A stretch of DNA of 64,000 nucleotides from Channa striata (GCA_033026295.1 CM065185.1:6634001-6698000), one strand, 5' to 3'; shown: positions 1 through 13,530, numbered from the stretch's first letter. Notes: a model not told the origin generated them from the sequence alone. Translations and numbers: made by a program.

Positions 1-2721
1 CAGCAGGTAGCAGCTGCAAAGTGTGTCCAGTATTTCCACAAAACAAGCATTAAGTCAAAAGTAGAGGGGCCACACCACTAATGCTTCCTATAGTTTACCC
101 TGGCTCCAGGTGGAAAAGACAGTACTGACTGTGAAGAGTGACATTATGCCTCACTACATCCATTTTATACATGGCCTATGGGCTGCAGTAGCTGCTAACG
201 GGCACATTTGCCTTTCTGATGATGACAACTCAGAACAATTTTCTGGCCAGTTACTTTAAATAAAGTATAATGGGTGAGCAGTCACAAAGGCAGAGGAGAG
301 AGGAAGGGAGGAGATAGAATTGATGATGTGTTTTAATGCTACTACATCCCAAACCAATACATCAGCCGTGTTATCAGATCTGGGGATCTGAATTTGCTTT
401 ACAAAATATTAAATATCTATCTCCCCCGACATAAGATAAACTATAATAACAGTTTCAAAACACTGCTAGTCCAAGAGTTCCAGGTAAATAATTACAGATA
501 TTCAGCACAAGGTTACTGACTTATAAATGACACATTTACTATTGCGATGTGCCCCACTTTGACCCATTGTTTTATAAATGTATAACATATTTCTGAAACA
601 GTTGACATTAACAGTGGTTTCCCTAAAATGGAAAATAAAAGCTGTAAAGTTTTTATTGCCTTCAGAGCTGAATTCATTTATCGAATAATCTGGAAAAGAA
701 AACCACATTTCTGTTACTATAGTTTTGTGGTAAAGTAAATTATTTAGTCTCAGCATGGTATGAACAGTGCGTTACCATAGCAAAGAGAATGACTGTCTCA
801 AGTATTTCCTTATTTTCAATTATCAAAAGTCATTCTTGCACTCCACCTCGATGTGCTAGTATGGCGATGCTGTCTTTTCAACCCAACACAATGAAGTTAA
901 TAGCAGCTTGTGAAGAAAATTGACTATAATTACAGAGAAAAAGTGCTGCAGACATTTGAGAAATTTGAACACAAAGCCTTGGTATTTTACCAGAACCTGA
1001 ACAGTTCAGTTATGGGTTAATTGTGTCAGGTAGACTGACAAGGATGACCTTACATATGACCTCTTGTCAGGGTTTTTGTTTAGAAGACAGTCATTTCTTT
1101 GATTTCGCTGTCACACACATACACACTATATTTATCCTACACTAAATCTGAAACATGAGAAGAATCATTACAAGTAATGACTGCTTGTAAAGGACTGAGG
1201 AATTGTTTTTTTCATACTTCTGCAATACAAGGCAGTAAGAAGAACCTATGTGCTATCGACTGCAAATTACCTCAGTCTTACCTTGTCACCTTGCATAAAT
1301 AGGAAAAATGTGTGTCAGGTGTGTTTGCTTTGCACAGGGATGCAAACATGGCCAGTTGAGATTTTGCTGATAAAAGGTGTGTTTTATTTTGCAGCTGCAA
1401 TGACAAATGTCAATCGATTAACAATAATGACTGCCCCCCCACAAAAAAATGCACAAGCACCATTATCATACAATGCAAAAACAATGCTGAACGTGCAGAA
1501 AGATTAATAGCATTTCTGCTGACAGAGAACAGAGTTGTAATAGCAAAAGCTGTGGACCATGAATAAAATAAACACAAAATGTCATTACACCAGAGTAAGT
1601 AAAAATTAAAACTAATCTGTTGTGACATGGACTTTATGGGAAATGTGGCTATGCTGACACAAGAGTTGTGGGTGGTAAAATACAGCTCATTCTTTAAGAA
1701 CAAAGAGAAAGAGACATAAAAAGAGGTGGAAAGCAGAGAGGTTGTGTGTGAGTTTAAAAGGTTGATAAAGAATGAACAACAGCATGAACTCCGTCGCATT
1801 TTGGTTTAAAGGTCAAAAGAGAAAAGAGGAAAAAGTGCACAGAGGAGGAGGAGCAAATGAGTCTGATGGCAACAACAGACCATATATCAAAAACACAGCA
1901 AATAGAATAAGACAAAGGTAAATGGAAATTGGGGATTCTTTTTTGACACTAAATTTATGATCAGGAAAACACAGAGTGCAATAGGTAACTCCCAATCACA
2001 TTAGCTGCTCCACAGGAACACAGCCCAAATGGTATCATCAGCCCTTTTTCATATGAACACATTCAAGAGATGAAACTCTTGATGTAAATACTGAATTGGA
2101 GATGTCAATATTTTTGCAGTTGTAAACCCAAAACTGTACACAATTCTGGTTATTGATCTTTTAATTATATGGCAAAGACACTTGTTTAAGAACATGTCAG
2201 TTACTGTGCTCAGACTATGTTGATTCAATTTACTCAGCTACGAGTAGCTCAGCATTTTATGCTCCAATGTGGATTTTTAGCTTAACTGAAAAGCATTGAT
2301 GAGGTAAGCAGAAAAAAAGAGCACACCACAATAATAAAAAAGTGTGGTTTGTCTGCGATTATGCTTTTTAATGGACTCCAAATTTTAATCGTAAACAAGA
2401 CACAGCTGAAGACCAAACTATTTTAAAAGTTACATGATTATTGAGTATTTATTTTATAACTTTGAATTCTTTTCTTACTTCGTGTTCATTAAACCTTGTG
2501 TGGCTTGTTTGTCCTGACAAAAAGAATATACTGCAACAGATAGGTCACTTTTTTAAGGAGACAATTTAATTAAGAAATTAGTAAAACTTATATACTAGGA
2601 GTGTAAAGATTAACCAATCCTTATCTGACAGGAGGGTAAAAATAAACCATGGCACAATATTTCAAGATTAAAAAATGTTCTGGACTTATGTAATGCTTTT
2701 CTGCCTGTTGGTACTTAAGTA

Positions 2722-2924
2722 ACTTTACACTGCTTCTTATTCACCCTTTCACACACTGATGGGGGAGCTGCTGGGCAGCTGACCAATACTTACTGGGAGC
2801 TACTAAGTGGAGGTTCAGTGTCTTGCTCAACGACACTTCGACATGTGACCGGAAGAGCCAGGGATTGAAGCAACAACTGTAAGATTGGTGGACAACCTCT
2901 CTATCTACTGCGCCACAGTCGCCC
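2722..2924 (-). mobile_element. tRNA-derived SINE, antisense copy
   Basis: Read on the minus strand, this begins with a tRNA-like head (a gcgcagtagatagag-type A box, then a gtccaccaat stretch). It continues through a GATCC/GATTGA-like B-box region and the body typical of a common teleost SINE: a cacatgtcgaagtg motif, then ttgagcaagaca. The same family occurs on the plus strand at 7481 and 40615. The copy is diverged and has no functional tRNA fold. Confidence 0.75.
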
Positions 2925-4929
2925 ATGACAATACACATTTTAAAAGTGCAAAATAGATCAAGTCGATTGAGCTTTAACTTAGACATTTTAGCCTAGTTTA
3001 TTTGTATTTATTGCTGCTCTCTAACTGTTTATTTTATTATCCTAATACTAGAGGCCACCAAATGCCAAACATCTTTTCTTGACTGACTTTCAATGGCTAG
3101 GGGAGACAGTTGTAACTGAGCTCTGTTGGACTTTAAATCTTCTTTGTGGAAGCAATCTGGTGTTTCAGATTTTTCAGATAAAGTTAAGAAAATAAGGGCT
3201 TACTGTAGCTGTAGACCGAACACTTGCGACTGCTGTCGATGTGCTGTGGTTTAAATGATGGCTAACAGCACTAACGTGATGTTACTTCATCTATTACAGC
3301 ATCATAATCACATTATAGTCACCACATTACTGCCAAGATATATTATTATTCTATTGTAATTATTCCCAGTTAGTGGGACATTGTGAATTTGTGCTTCAAA
3401 CTCAACAATCTCTACATGCTGCAGCCTGAAAATCGACATGTTAATTTTCTTATGCTAAAATAATGTAAATGTCCTAACCTACTAATACAAATAGGTTTCT
3501 GTGACAAAATTCAGACACGGCTTTGTAGTCTGGCCACAATCGTAATTGTAGTTTCTTTTTCAATCTCACGATTCGATTAAATTCTGATTTTTGCTACAAT
3601 TTTATTCATGATGACTGTCAGTTCAAATGGTATTTGATTCACTAAAAAGAAGAAGTATCCCAGAAACGATGAAAGGCATTTTTCAGCTCTTACTCTATTG
3701 CTGCTAATCCTTTACTCACTGACCTGCATATGAAATCTAACCAATAATTAAACTGATTGATGAGGTCAGTCAGAAAAGCAGAAAAAAGTGTGTAAATAGT
3801 TATGCAGATTTTTTAGGTGCCTATAAGTGCCTATATGCAAATAATGATAAGACACTGAAATTGTAAAAAAGTTATTTGATATATTTATTTGTAACTATTT
3901 TGTGCATATAATAGTAATTTTTTCCTTCCTCTTTAAAGGGAAGGGGAGTGGAAAAAAGATTTGTATTTCTATCAATATTACATCTGCAGCAGTTCAGTGT
4001 GGTAGTCAGGTATTTTGAATATACTCCCTCCACCAGATCTGATTTATTTGTGGGTCTGCTTCATAAATGTTTGCTGGTGATGGAATATTGATTATTTTCA
4101 AAATTCTTCTTTTTACTTTATTTTTCCAAGCACTTTCAAAATTATTTCAATTAGAACCTTACCCTTTGGTTCCAGGTACTTACTGTGTCTTCCATCCAAT
4201 CCAAATCAAGCATTAGTAGAGCCAAAAACACCACTGACCCATCTCATTTAAACTAGCTCAAGCTTCTGTTGTGGGACAAACACAAGCTAGGGATGAACCA
4301 CTTCCCACCCTTGCAAAAGCTACGATTTGCTACAAATTGCTTTTTCCAGCAACAACAGATTGCTGAGCCGATTTGTGGGAAATAGGTGTACCATCAGGGT
4401 AGCTGTCAATGAAGTGTTGATGTCTGCTTGACACATGCTCACAAATCACCACCACAGCCATGGCCCTCTAACAAGATGACTCACCATCAAGCCCATTTCT
4501 GACCTCCTTTAAAGTTAGGGGGCAAATGGTCGGACGGTCCCATATCTGGGATGTGTGGAGGTCTACCTAAATTTCCTTGAAACACATAGATTGCCAGATT
4601 TTGGCAATTGTTTTCCCTGACATCCCACTGCCAATTGGAAAGAATACCCACTATGGGAGCAGCAGTGTAAGAAGAGCTTGCCTCAGTTGAGCTCTTTAGC
4701 CTATGGCCAAGTCCTAAATACACTTGAGAACAGGAAAAAGCAAAATGAAACTTGAGGCTTATGGACATTTAAGGTACAAATATAATATACTTAATATACT
4801 AAATACTTACCAGAAAGTGCTGCTTGAGGGTTTTGTGTGTGGCAATACAGCAAACTTAGGTCAGTGGAATCTTCTTGAACAACGAAACAGCTCAACCTGG
4901 CAGTATATTTGTAGACTGCTATCTTATCA

Positions 4930-5960
4930 CTGTCAAAGCATGGTTCTTACAAAGTTCCTGTGCTGCTCAGAAAAGACAAAAGTCATGACATTGCCCTGCA
5001 TACCAACTGTTTAATTGCTGAGGTGCTTCCTACAGATTGTGTCCTTCAAAGCTCCATGCCAGAAGGGGAAGGTAATCGAAAAAATGTCCTCTAGTTGTTT
5101 CACCTAGTAGCATAGTACACAATCCAACTTGAGTTTTGATTATGGTGTGTCTCCTCTTCAAGAAGAGTGGAAAGACACTCACTCAAAACTCAAACACCTT
5201 CTCTCATGTCTTCTGATTATGCCATGACTTTGATTTTGGCCACACAACCAAAAGATGCCAGCCAATTACCTCCCATCACTTTGACGCAGTCAAAAAAATC
5301 TGCAAGCTCTTCTTGATGCAGGCATGATCCGGGAGTCGAAGTCCCCATTTTCATCAAGTATTGACAGGAAAAGAACGTGCAGACGATCTCTGATTCCTGA
5401 CGGCTTTTTTCAAATCTTCCTGGGTGAAAATGGTTCTCTATGATGGATTTCAAGTCAGGTTGTTATCAAATTGACATGAGCAAAGGTGATTAACTAAAAA
5501 CAGCCTTAATACGGCGCTTTACAAGTATAATCATATGCCCTCATGGAAAAGTGCATGACAGACATCAATTTAAAAGAGGTTTTTGTATTCCTGGATGATC
5601 TACTCAAGTTTTCTAGCACACTGAGCATGAGAAGAGCATGAGACTGGCCTCATGCATGTCCTTCAACCAAAAATTCTGTCCTCTACCTATAGGACACATT
5701 GTGTCCAAGGATGGAGAAGTAAACTTTTTAAGGCTAAAACACTAAAAAACGTGACCGAGACCACAGGCAATAAAACAACCCTAATCCTTCCTGGGATTCA
5801 CCAGCTACAATCAGAGATTTTTTATAGACTATTAAAAAATAGTCAAGCTACTTACCTCTATTCTTGCTGGTTGTCCTCCTATGTGGAAGGGCTGTAAAGC
5901 CAGTCAAGCTCATCATAAATATCTTAATCCCAAAGACCCTTTGGCAAATGTTGGAATAAA
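4930..5960 (+). mobile_element. Decayed Ty3/gypsy retrotransposon pol relic
   Basis: Short segments in shifting plus-strand frames match the pol region of Ty3/gypsy elements. Near 5233 is DFGHTTK-like sequence from the protease-RT linker. Near 5310 is LLDAGMIRESKSPFSS, the start of the reverse transcriptase. Near 5540-5620 is LMEKC...VFLDDL, the RT active-site block with its DD pair, followed by a GHIVSKDGE block near 5693. Near 5795 is FLGF.SY, and near 5868-5950 is a GCPP...YLNPKDPFG block. Stops and frameshifts separate all blocks, and the stretch between the RT start and the DD block has been lost. No LTRs were recognised. It is a dead relic in the clstn2 intron. Confidence 0.75.
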
Positions 5961-7480
5961 AAATGCACAATCACATGTGTGCAAAGGGACATACAGGCCC
6001 ACAACAGATTAATGTGTGGAAGGCAACCCTGGCTATCAATAGACATTTCCTTTAGACTCCCTCTCAGCAGCAAACAGTCCCACACATGTAGTCAGTATGT
6101 GACAAACTTGAAAAGCCATTTTAAGGAGAGCTACAAAATAACTAAAGAAGAATTCTCACAAAGTAGCTGATACGAACAAACTGAGGTTTGAAAAAGTCAT
6201 CTGTGAGTCAACAATGAATGTTAACGACAGAATGGACAAAACATAATCTGTTCTACTGAGGGCTTCAGCCTGTCAGTAAACCACAAAGATCAAGATCAAC
6301 ACGTCAAAATCAAGTTTCAAGCTGAGAATTCTTACTGTGCTCAAAAGGATGATGAGGTTAGTTTGGAACATCATCAGAAATAAGAGTGACACGTGTCATG
6401 AAATGTTGACCTGCCCATACCTAACTTACTCAAAGAGAGAATAGTTAGGGCAACCTGAAAGAGAACCAAGCACAAATCCACCTAATTTAGAACCAATGAA
6501 ACGACAGGGAATCCCACTAAGGGTACACCAGACATAACTAGAGGGAACTTTATACACACCAGAAAGCTGACGAAAAACAAAATTTGAAACCTGATCAATG
6601 AACCATCATCAAAGTAGTGGCTCAAAGATATCTCAACCTCCCACAGAGAGAGAAAAGAAAATTGTAAACTGCCGGGAAGACTAGACTACCCAGAACCAGG
6701 GAACCCCTCTGTTATAGTAGTTCAGGGCCAAAGTCCAGCTTTTACTGATTACCTAAATAGCGACGGTAGAGATTAATAGTTACAGAGTGCACCTCGTGAA
6801 GTCCAAATACCCACTGCAGGGTAGTAACATGCAATGAGTCGTGCATGAGGTTTCCATGGGAAAGGGGAGTAAGTTAACAAAGTAGAAACAATGAGTTTCA
6901 ATATTTTACCCAAGTATTATAGTATCTTTAATATTTAATAATGCAATGTCAACTAGGTTGTAATGTTTGATCTTTGATTTTTTTTACTAATCTAAATCTT
7001 AGCCATTGATTTAAGCTGCTTAATGTGTCTTACTCTTACTGAACAGACACAGTTGTTAGAATGACATTGTCCTGAATCATAGGAAAGAAAACTCACAGTG
7101 AAGTTATTAGAGCATACATTTTTAGCATACATTTTCTTCAGTATTTCTAGTAAATGTAATTGTTACTATACTATATTCTATATACAGTATACTTTAGTAA
7201 ATATGTTCCAAAACCTGTTAGAGGATGGAGGTTTTAATGTAAAGAGGTAAAAAACTGGCAGCAGCGCAGAGATAATTGCTTCTAGAAGTTCTTGAGCAAG
7301 GCTCACCCTTCTGTCCATTCAGAGAGTTTCAAAGATTACATTTTGCAGTCTTCCCATTTATTGCAATTTAACAATGACTAATAACTTGAAAAGCTTACAC
7401 GGTCTGGTGCAGTGTAGCAGATAGTATACAGAGAGAGTATACAGCTAAGCAGGGACGGAGAGAACTGAATGGAAGTGGAA

Positions 7481-7695
7481 TGACTTTGGCACAGTAGATA
7501 GAGCGGTCGTCCACCAATCCTACAGTTGTTGGTTTGATCCCCAGCTCCTTCAGTCACATGTCGTAGTGTGCTTAAGCAAGGCACTAAACCCCCACTTAGT
7601 TACTCCTGGTGAATGCTGGTCATCTGCAAAGCAGCTCCCCCATCTGTCTGTCTGTCTGTGTCTGTGTGTGTGTGACTGCAGACCATTTACTTAGA
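7481..7695 (+). mobile_element. tRNA-derived SINE, sense copy
   Basis: A tRNA-like head (cacagtagatagagcgg, then ggtttgatccccag as B box) is followed by the SINE body with cacatgtcgtagtg and a ttaagcaaggcact segment. The 3' end has run into a TCTG/TG microsatellite around 7648-7672. It belongs to the same family as the copies at 2722-2924 (inverted) and 40615-40855. Confidence 0.78.
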
Positions 7696-10600
7696 GCCTA
7701 CAATAAATTAGTTGTTAAAAGAATTAGTATACAAATAAACTGTGATGTGAAACACCTTAAGCAAAAGTAGAAAGTACTTACTATTGTTTTTATTTCAGAA
7801 TGACAAACTTTATTGCAGTTTAATATGGTGCTTAATAATGTTTTATTGGTGCTTGGTGGTATAATGTATAAATGTCACTAATCACTAAGATATCATAATT
7901 TTAATTCAGATTTTAAGTCTTTGTATTATTCATCTGCCTTTCATAAGTAAAGCTGCCAAATAAGGTAATAAAATAGTGAAGTACATATTTCACTATCCTG
8001 AATATAATGGAAATCCTACAAGTAATTCCAGAAATGTACATAAATGTAGTACTTCTGTGAGTGTACTTGTTATTCACTGCAAAACACATTCAATCTTGTA
8101 AAATTGAATGTCACTAAAATTGAAAATCAGTAGAATCAAATGTGTTTGTTATAAAGTCTTGTTATATAATTTAATATATAATACACTTGTACAGTTTGCT
8201 TCATAATTTTTGTATCAAATCATGGACCACACATATACATGTATGTCAAAATATTTTAAAAGGAAGAATAGATTTCTGCCTGTGGATCTTTCTGTGACTA
8301 AACCTCAATCAGCAATACACCTAGTAGACACTTGATTAGCAGTTAGGTCTTGTTGGTTCCTGAAATTTTGCTAAAATTGATTTTGCACAAACAATGATTC
8401 AAACACAAAAAGACAAAAAGACACAATGTACAATTGATAAATACGCAAACAAGAATTTGTATGCAGCGATGTCGCATCAAAACACAGTTACACTACAGAA
8501 TTTAAATGATTTATTAATGCTCCACTAGAGGAGACTGAGTACAACAGGATAGAGAGCAGAGGCAGAGGACAAAAGAGGCGACGTGAAGGGCAATGACACA
8601 GGTGAAGACATGAGCGCTGTAGTGAGATGAAGCTAAAGACTGGCAGCTTTACAATAGAAGGAGAGGAAAATATGAAACTGATCTGAGAGCAGAAACAGCA
8701 ATATTTGCACATCCAAATCACATATCTTATGTGTCGCTGCCAGGAGGGGAAAAGAATAGAGAGGCAAAAGTCGATGACACAGACTGAGACAGGTGGGTTG
8801 GAAGATAGAGAGTCACAGAAGAAGAAACAGCAAGATAGACAGACAGAGAAACAGAGATAACTCTCCTGACTGATGACTCATGAAAATTAAAACTGTTCTT
8901 CTTGAGGACACGCTTTCATTTCTCCTCCCTACTGTGATCTGTTTCTTCCTGAGAAGCAATTGTAGCTTCAGGTACAGCAGGTGGATGAGTCAGTGCATGC
9001 AAGCAGCCATGACTGCAAACCACACAAACTCTTTCCTGACAGTTTTTACACACATGCACACACACAAACACAAACAATTATGCTCAGTCTCCTCTCAAGG
9101 TATTTTTTGTTGTCTTAAAAATAATTTATTTTTCAGTCACACACGGAGCCTCATACTCAGAATCGTAGGCAAAGTATTAGATAACTTAAAAGAATTTCCT
9201 CTGGCATGACTTGCCACAACATCTGTGATGTTGCACTGTGTAGTTTCACTTTGTAGCCTACCTCTCCAATATTCACACAAACCTGTGGTTCTAAAACATC
9301 TCCAGATGCATATCTCAAGACGAAAAATACATGGCTCTTTCATGGTTACTATGGGAGGGAGTCAGAAGCAATAAAAAAATCAAATATGAAGCCATTTCAA
9401 AGTCTAAAGCAAGGCTTTGGACTGACTACACAAGAGACCCACACAGGACAACTTGAAAGGAGATGAAGGAGATGACTCAATCGAGTTTGCAGTAACATGA
9501 AAAGAGCTTTGTGTGTGTGAGTGGGTGCGCATGTGTGCTTTTCTGTGTGTATTTCTTACATTGTATTCGGTTGGAAGTGAACACACACTACAATGTTAAC
9601 ATTGTATTAGCTGTACAAATACACAGCAGGCTAATAAGTTGGTATTGGAATTATAATTAAAACAGTGTGCAGTGGTGCATGTCTTCATAACTTTAGGCTT
9701 TATCATGAGCCACAACAGACTGTGGTCTAGTATTTAATAAAGGATTGCTGGGCCTGTGTATGTAGAGACAATAGATAACACTTCAATGACACCGAGCCGT
9801 GGGACACAGCCAAAGAGCCAAAGCACAGCAGCTCAGTTCAGTCTGAGATTTGCTGCTCAATATTGCCCTATTCAGCCAAACAGAGACTGAGGACAAGCTA
9901 TTTTCAAAACTGGTAGTTTTGCATACTTATCTGAAGGCTAAAATCTATCTCACTTCAAGAGAAAAGTTTCGACTAGCACAAGACCTCCAGAGGAGTTCAA
10001 AGGCACTCAACCTCCTCCTTATTTGCCCTGAGATCTGTTCTTACTGCCAAACTAAGGCTAGTTTTTTTTTCTGTTTTTACTCTAATGTCAGTGAGGACAA
10101 ACAAGCTAAATTTAAACAACTGAGTCATTGGGCTTTCTGGTAAAAATCTAATTAGTTTACTTCAGACAACAAAGCTTTAGGAAAAGAGTTTTAAACACCA
10201 GACTAATAATGGTGACTATTGGTTTATTAAAGGCTAATGACTTATTATCAGTGCCTATTTGCAAGAACCATATTTGCCTCTTTCCTTTCACATTGCCCTT
10301 TCCTTTCTCTCACTCTCTGCCATATCAACAGCACCAACTAACTCATTCACTGACTAACGGCCACCTGGCAAAGTTTCAAGAGGAGAATATGTGTCTTTAT
10401 TAAGAAATAAACCAGTGTTTATTCACATAGTTTTTAACTAAGAGTGTCCAAGTGTGTGTCTATGTGGGTACAAGAATTGGTGAGAGAACGAATGAGGAAG
10501 AATGTGTCAGGGGGTCTCTGAGAAGTCAGCACTGTCTGCAGTGTTTATCCACCACATATTGAGCTGTGCTGACCAGAAAGCCCCACCGGGGCCATTGGAC

Positions 10601-10766
10601 CAGCTGGTGTAATACTGGCATAGACACAGCCCTAAATACAAACATCTTTCTCCCTTAGACAGACACACAACAAACACTCACTCTCTCATCACTATGCATA
10701 CATCATCCTATGGCGGCCCCTTCACATCGCTGCTCTCCTCCACCTTACGCCTCATCAGACATATTA

Positions 10767-10835
10767 TAATTAGCTGTGCTAAGTAATTAACACCCTAATT
10801 AGGACATTCATTTGCATATTGGCTCCCATTTGCAT
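10767..10835. promoter_or_regulatory. Candidate intronic enhancer core: homeobox and POU motifs
   Basis: Three TAATTA homeodomain-type sites (10767, 10784 and 10796) are followed by two exact ATTTGCAT octamers (10810 and 10828), the second 18 bp after the first. Each octamer lies in the context CATTTGCATAT. Such a density within 70 bp is the kind of composition seen in conserved developmental enhancers. This is inference from motif clustering only; conservation has not been tested. Confidence 0.4.
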
Positions 10836-13267
10836 ATACTTCCAGCACACACACACACACGACATTCCACCACACACCTTTAAATACCTGTAGAAAGGTT
10901 CTTTTTTTAAAATAATGGCTTACAATTGCAACTCATGCACACACATTTTACAAACAACAATATATATTATTATTTGCAAACCATTTTTGCAAACCCTTAT
11001 AAAACTAAACTTAAGGACAGTAAGACAGGAAACGGTGGAGAGGTGAAGGCAATCTACAGCAGGGTTAAAGTCAAAGTCTGGACAGGATATCGAAAAGGAA
11101 AGGAATATAAATGTGGTTCAGTTATGGAGGTACCAGGGTGACACTCTCCGGATAAAACAATGGAAAATAAGACAGAAAGATAACGGCCTCACCATTTAAA
11201 CATCTCACTTAAGCCCATAAAACTTTGGAAATTAATCTGTGACTGTCAGGAAGGAGCAAGAAATCAGCAACAACTCTGGATATCACAATGAAGGCAATTC
11301 AAGCCAGGAGAATGAAGAAACATCTCTCTCTGTGACATTTGCCCTCTGAATGGCATCTACTCAGTGGAGCGGAGCAGCAAAGAGTGATGCAGAGTCTAAG
11401 GAAGAAAGAGAGGCGAGACAGGCAGAAAGGCACAAGTGAGAAAGAGGAGAAAAAGAAAGAGGATAGAAAGGGCATGAATGACAGTAAAGAGGTAAAGAGC
11501 GACAGGACGGACAGAGCAGTTCCCACCAGACATTGTTTCACCAGTCACTGCACAGAAGAGGAAAACCTGAGTTATGTTTTTGCGTTCCACATTGCTTTCA
11601 CAATTTATGTTCCGACAAGGATAATGCAGCTAGACGGCTCTGTTGAAAAGACATCCATAAATCTGATCTTGTTTTTCAATTTTTTTCTCCTCCCTTTCTT
11701 TCTCTTTCAGTGTCCCTCAAATTCTTGGAGTCTGTGTTCCTTGGCATTCATCTGCTCGGGTCTTTCCCGACTTATGTAAAGGTATTCAGCAGCATCCTCC
11801 ATCTCACGTACACTACAAAGTATTCTGTGTTTTGCTGAGCTCATAGACGTAGACGAAAACTCACAAAAGCCTCTAACTAATCCTTTTCAAAAATATAAAC
11901 TAAATTACTTTACTTGATAATACTAATTTTAAATTCAGCTATTTTAAAAATAATTAGCAACATTTTAACAATGACATTTGACCTGTGCATTGCATAGCCA
12001 ATAACAACAGTTTCACATATGTCAAAGCTGTGTTCACATATCACGTTTGAAAATAAAATTAGTCCAAAAAATTAGTCAACAAAGTCTCTACAGAAAACAG
12101 GCTCATGTCTAAACTGAATCTAGACCTGGTAAATTGTCACTCTGGCTCCTGGCCATATGGAGGTCTTACATAAACAAGAAAAGTAATGATAATGTTTGGT
12201 TAAGCATAGACAGCCAGTTAGCTCAGAGCTCTCACTCCAGAGACCCAATTAATACCACTGTAAACCTCTGCTGCCCTTCACAGGCAACAACAGTTGGCAC
12301 AAAGTGTTTGTGTGTCTGTGATTGTGTGTGTGTGTTTGGGTGGGTGTGTGTGAGGGAGAGAGACAGAAGACAGAGAGACATTAAAGGGTATCACAGAGTG
12401 AGTATGTGACAGAACGGCTCTGACCACAGCTGCCCTCCCTGAGCACTATCGATTATCAGAGACAGAAATCACCTGCAGATCATTGGCTAACACCTGTGAC
12501 CCTCAATAAACGTGGTGTTAATCATTCATCAAAAGTAACTGAGGCATGTTGGGTAGATAGAACATGCCTGAAGACAGAACATTACAGAGCAGAGTCTGCC
12601 AGAAAGCAACCCTCAACTGATGTAAACAGGCGCATTTAGTTCAGTAAATGCAACTGCTGTGAGTAAAGTCTGTGAAAGCGTAAATGACCAGACTAGAAGA
12701 AACTGGCAGCATACAGATTAATCTTCTGAAATTTAAAGGCAAATTACAAAAAAAGGCTTATTCTTAAGTCATTTTTTGTTAGATTGTGATAGCTTTGTCT
12801 TTCGTCTTTTAGGCCAATGCCATAAATTGAATGTCTGTAAGTTTCTAAATGTTATTTTCGTGCATCAGAGTAACAGCGACCGAACAAGACGACAGTTCCG
12901 CAGATTGCGCAGCCGTGCGTTTTCATTTTTTAACCGAAGAGGAAAATTATGTTTAGTTTCTGGCTTAATGGTTATTTCACACCCACAGAAAGACTTTTCA
13001 CAGTAGGACATTAACGGCTGTTAGAAAACGAACTTCGCACCAAACTCCACACCTGCACGCTTCGCCCTGTCTGCCGTAGACGTTCGTCAACGACGCCCCA
13101 GAAAAAACACACACACCAGGCAAATTCATATCCAGCCAAACTTAGCGGAGACACAAAAAAACAGTTGCACATCTTCTTTCCAACTTGAGCAATTCAAACG
13201 CAGAGAAGCCGACGAACCATTTCCAACTAAGTTAATATTTTTCCATCTTGTTTTTTCGTGTTCTTAC

Positions 13268-13340
13268 CTTTTCCGCCAGTAGCGCGGGAGTGGCCCCACA
13301 TGAGCCAAAACAGCAAAAACGGGAGCCCCAGAATCTGCAT
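13268..13340 (-). CDS. clstn2: Calsyntenin-2, first coding exon (signal peptide)
   Basis: On the minus strand an ATG at 13340 opens a 24-codon exon that ends at a GTAAGA 5' splice site (13267 downward). The peptide is a classical signal peptide: MQILGLPFLLFWLMWGHSRA, then TGGK. It has a hydrophobic core at residues 4-15 and a small residue (Ala20) at the likely cleavage site. The exon ends in phase 1 with a lone G. That suits the valine that begins the conserved calsyntenin VNKHKPW segment coded by the next exon in this family. The family is type I synaptic membrane proteins with two cadherin repeats and an LG-like domain. Identity rests on the signal exon, its phase and its place beside nmnat3, as in human 3q23. 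The remaining exons lie outside the window, beyond position 1. Confidence 0.7.
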
Positions 13341-13530
13341 GGTCGTCGAGCTGCGACGTGGCGTCTCCGAGTCCTCTCCTCTTCTCAAATCCTGGTCCTC
13401 CTCCGAAGCGCGAGGATGCTCTCAACTGCCTGGGCGCGTGAGGGAGCGTGTGTGCGGTAGAGAGACTAGGACCGAGCACGGAGGCCAAAGAGAGAGAGAG
13501 ACGGGGACGTTTGGACAGCATCAATGACAC
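13341..13530 (-). promoter_or_regulatory. clstn2: clstn2 5' UTR and CpG-rich promoter
   Basis: The sequence just upstream (minus strand) of the signal exon is much richer in CpG than its surroundings, with many CG dinucleotides between about 13020 and 13520. It probably holds the 5' UTR and transcription start. No TATA box is evident. The start site itself cannot be placed. Confidence 0.5.

Larger units (their letters stand above)
1..13267 (-). other. clstn2: clstn2 intron 1 (3' part outside window)
   Basis: This stretch lies downstream, on the minus strand, of the signal-peptide exon at 13268-13340, so it is read as the large first intron of that gene. I found no convincing coding exon on either strand. 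It contains two copies of a tRNA-derived SINE, a decayed Ty3/gypsy pol relic, CA/GT-rich runs near 7650, 9050, 9510 and 10850, purine-rich tracts near 8520-8870 and 11390-11480, and a possible conserved enhancer near 10.8 kb. Much of 1-2700 and 3000-4900 is AT-rich sequence in which I recognise nothing. The intron assignment is inference from the single exon plus gene order. Confidence 0.6.

Noticed and set aside
1..2700. Short ORFs of 60-130 codons at the window start
   Set aside because: No homology, no coding-like composition and no paired splice sites. They are chance frames in AT-rich intron.
7481..7550. Possible tRNA gene
   Set aside because: The A- and B-box-like words belong to a SINE head. 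The clover-leaf is not complete and the SINE body follows directly.
11339..11779. 146-codon plus-strand ORF
   Set aside because: Purine-rich, low-complexity (Lys/Glu/Arg) start followed by unrelated pyrimidine-rich sequence. No splice sites or family resemblance.
13258..13530. Alternative ORFs of about 70-90 codons on both strands over clstn2 exon 1
   Set aside because: They arise from CG-rich stop-poor DNA. Only the frame from 13340 gives a signal peptide ending at a consensus donor.
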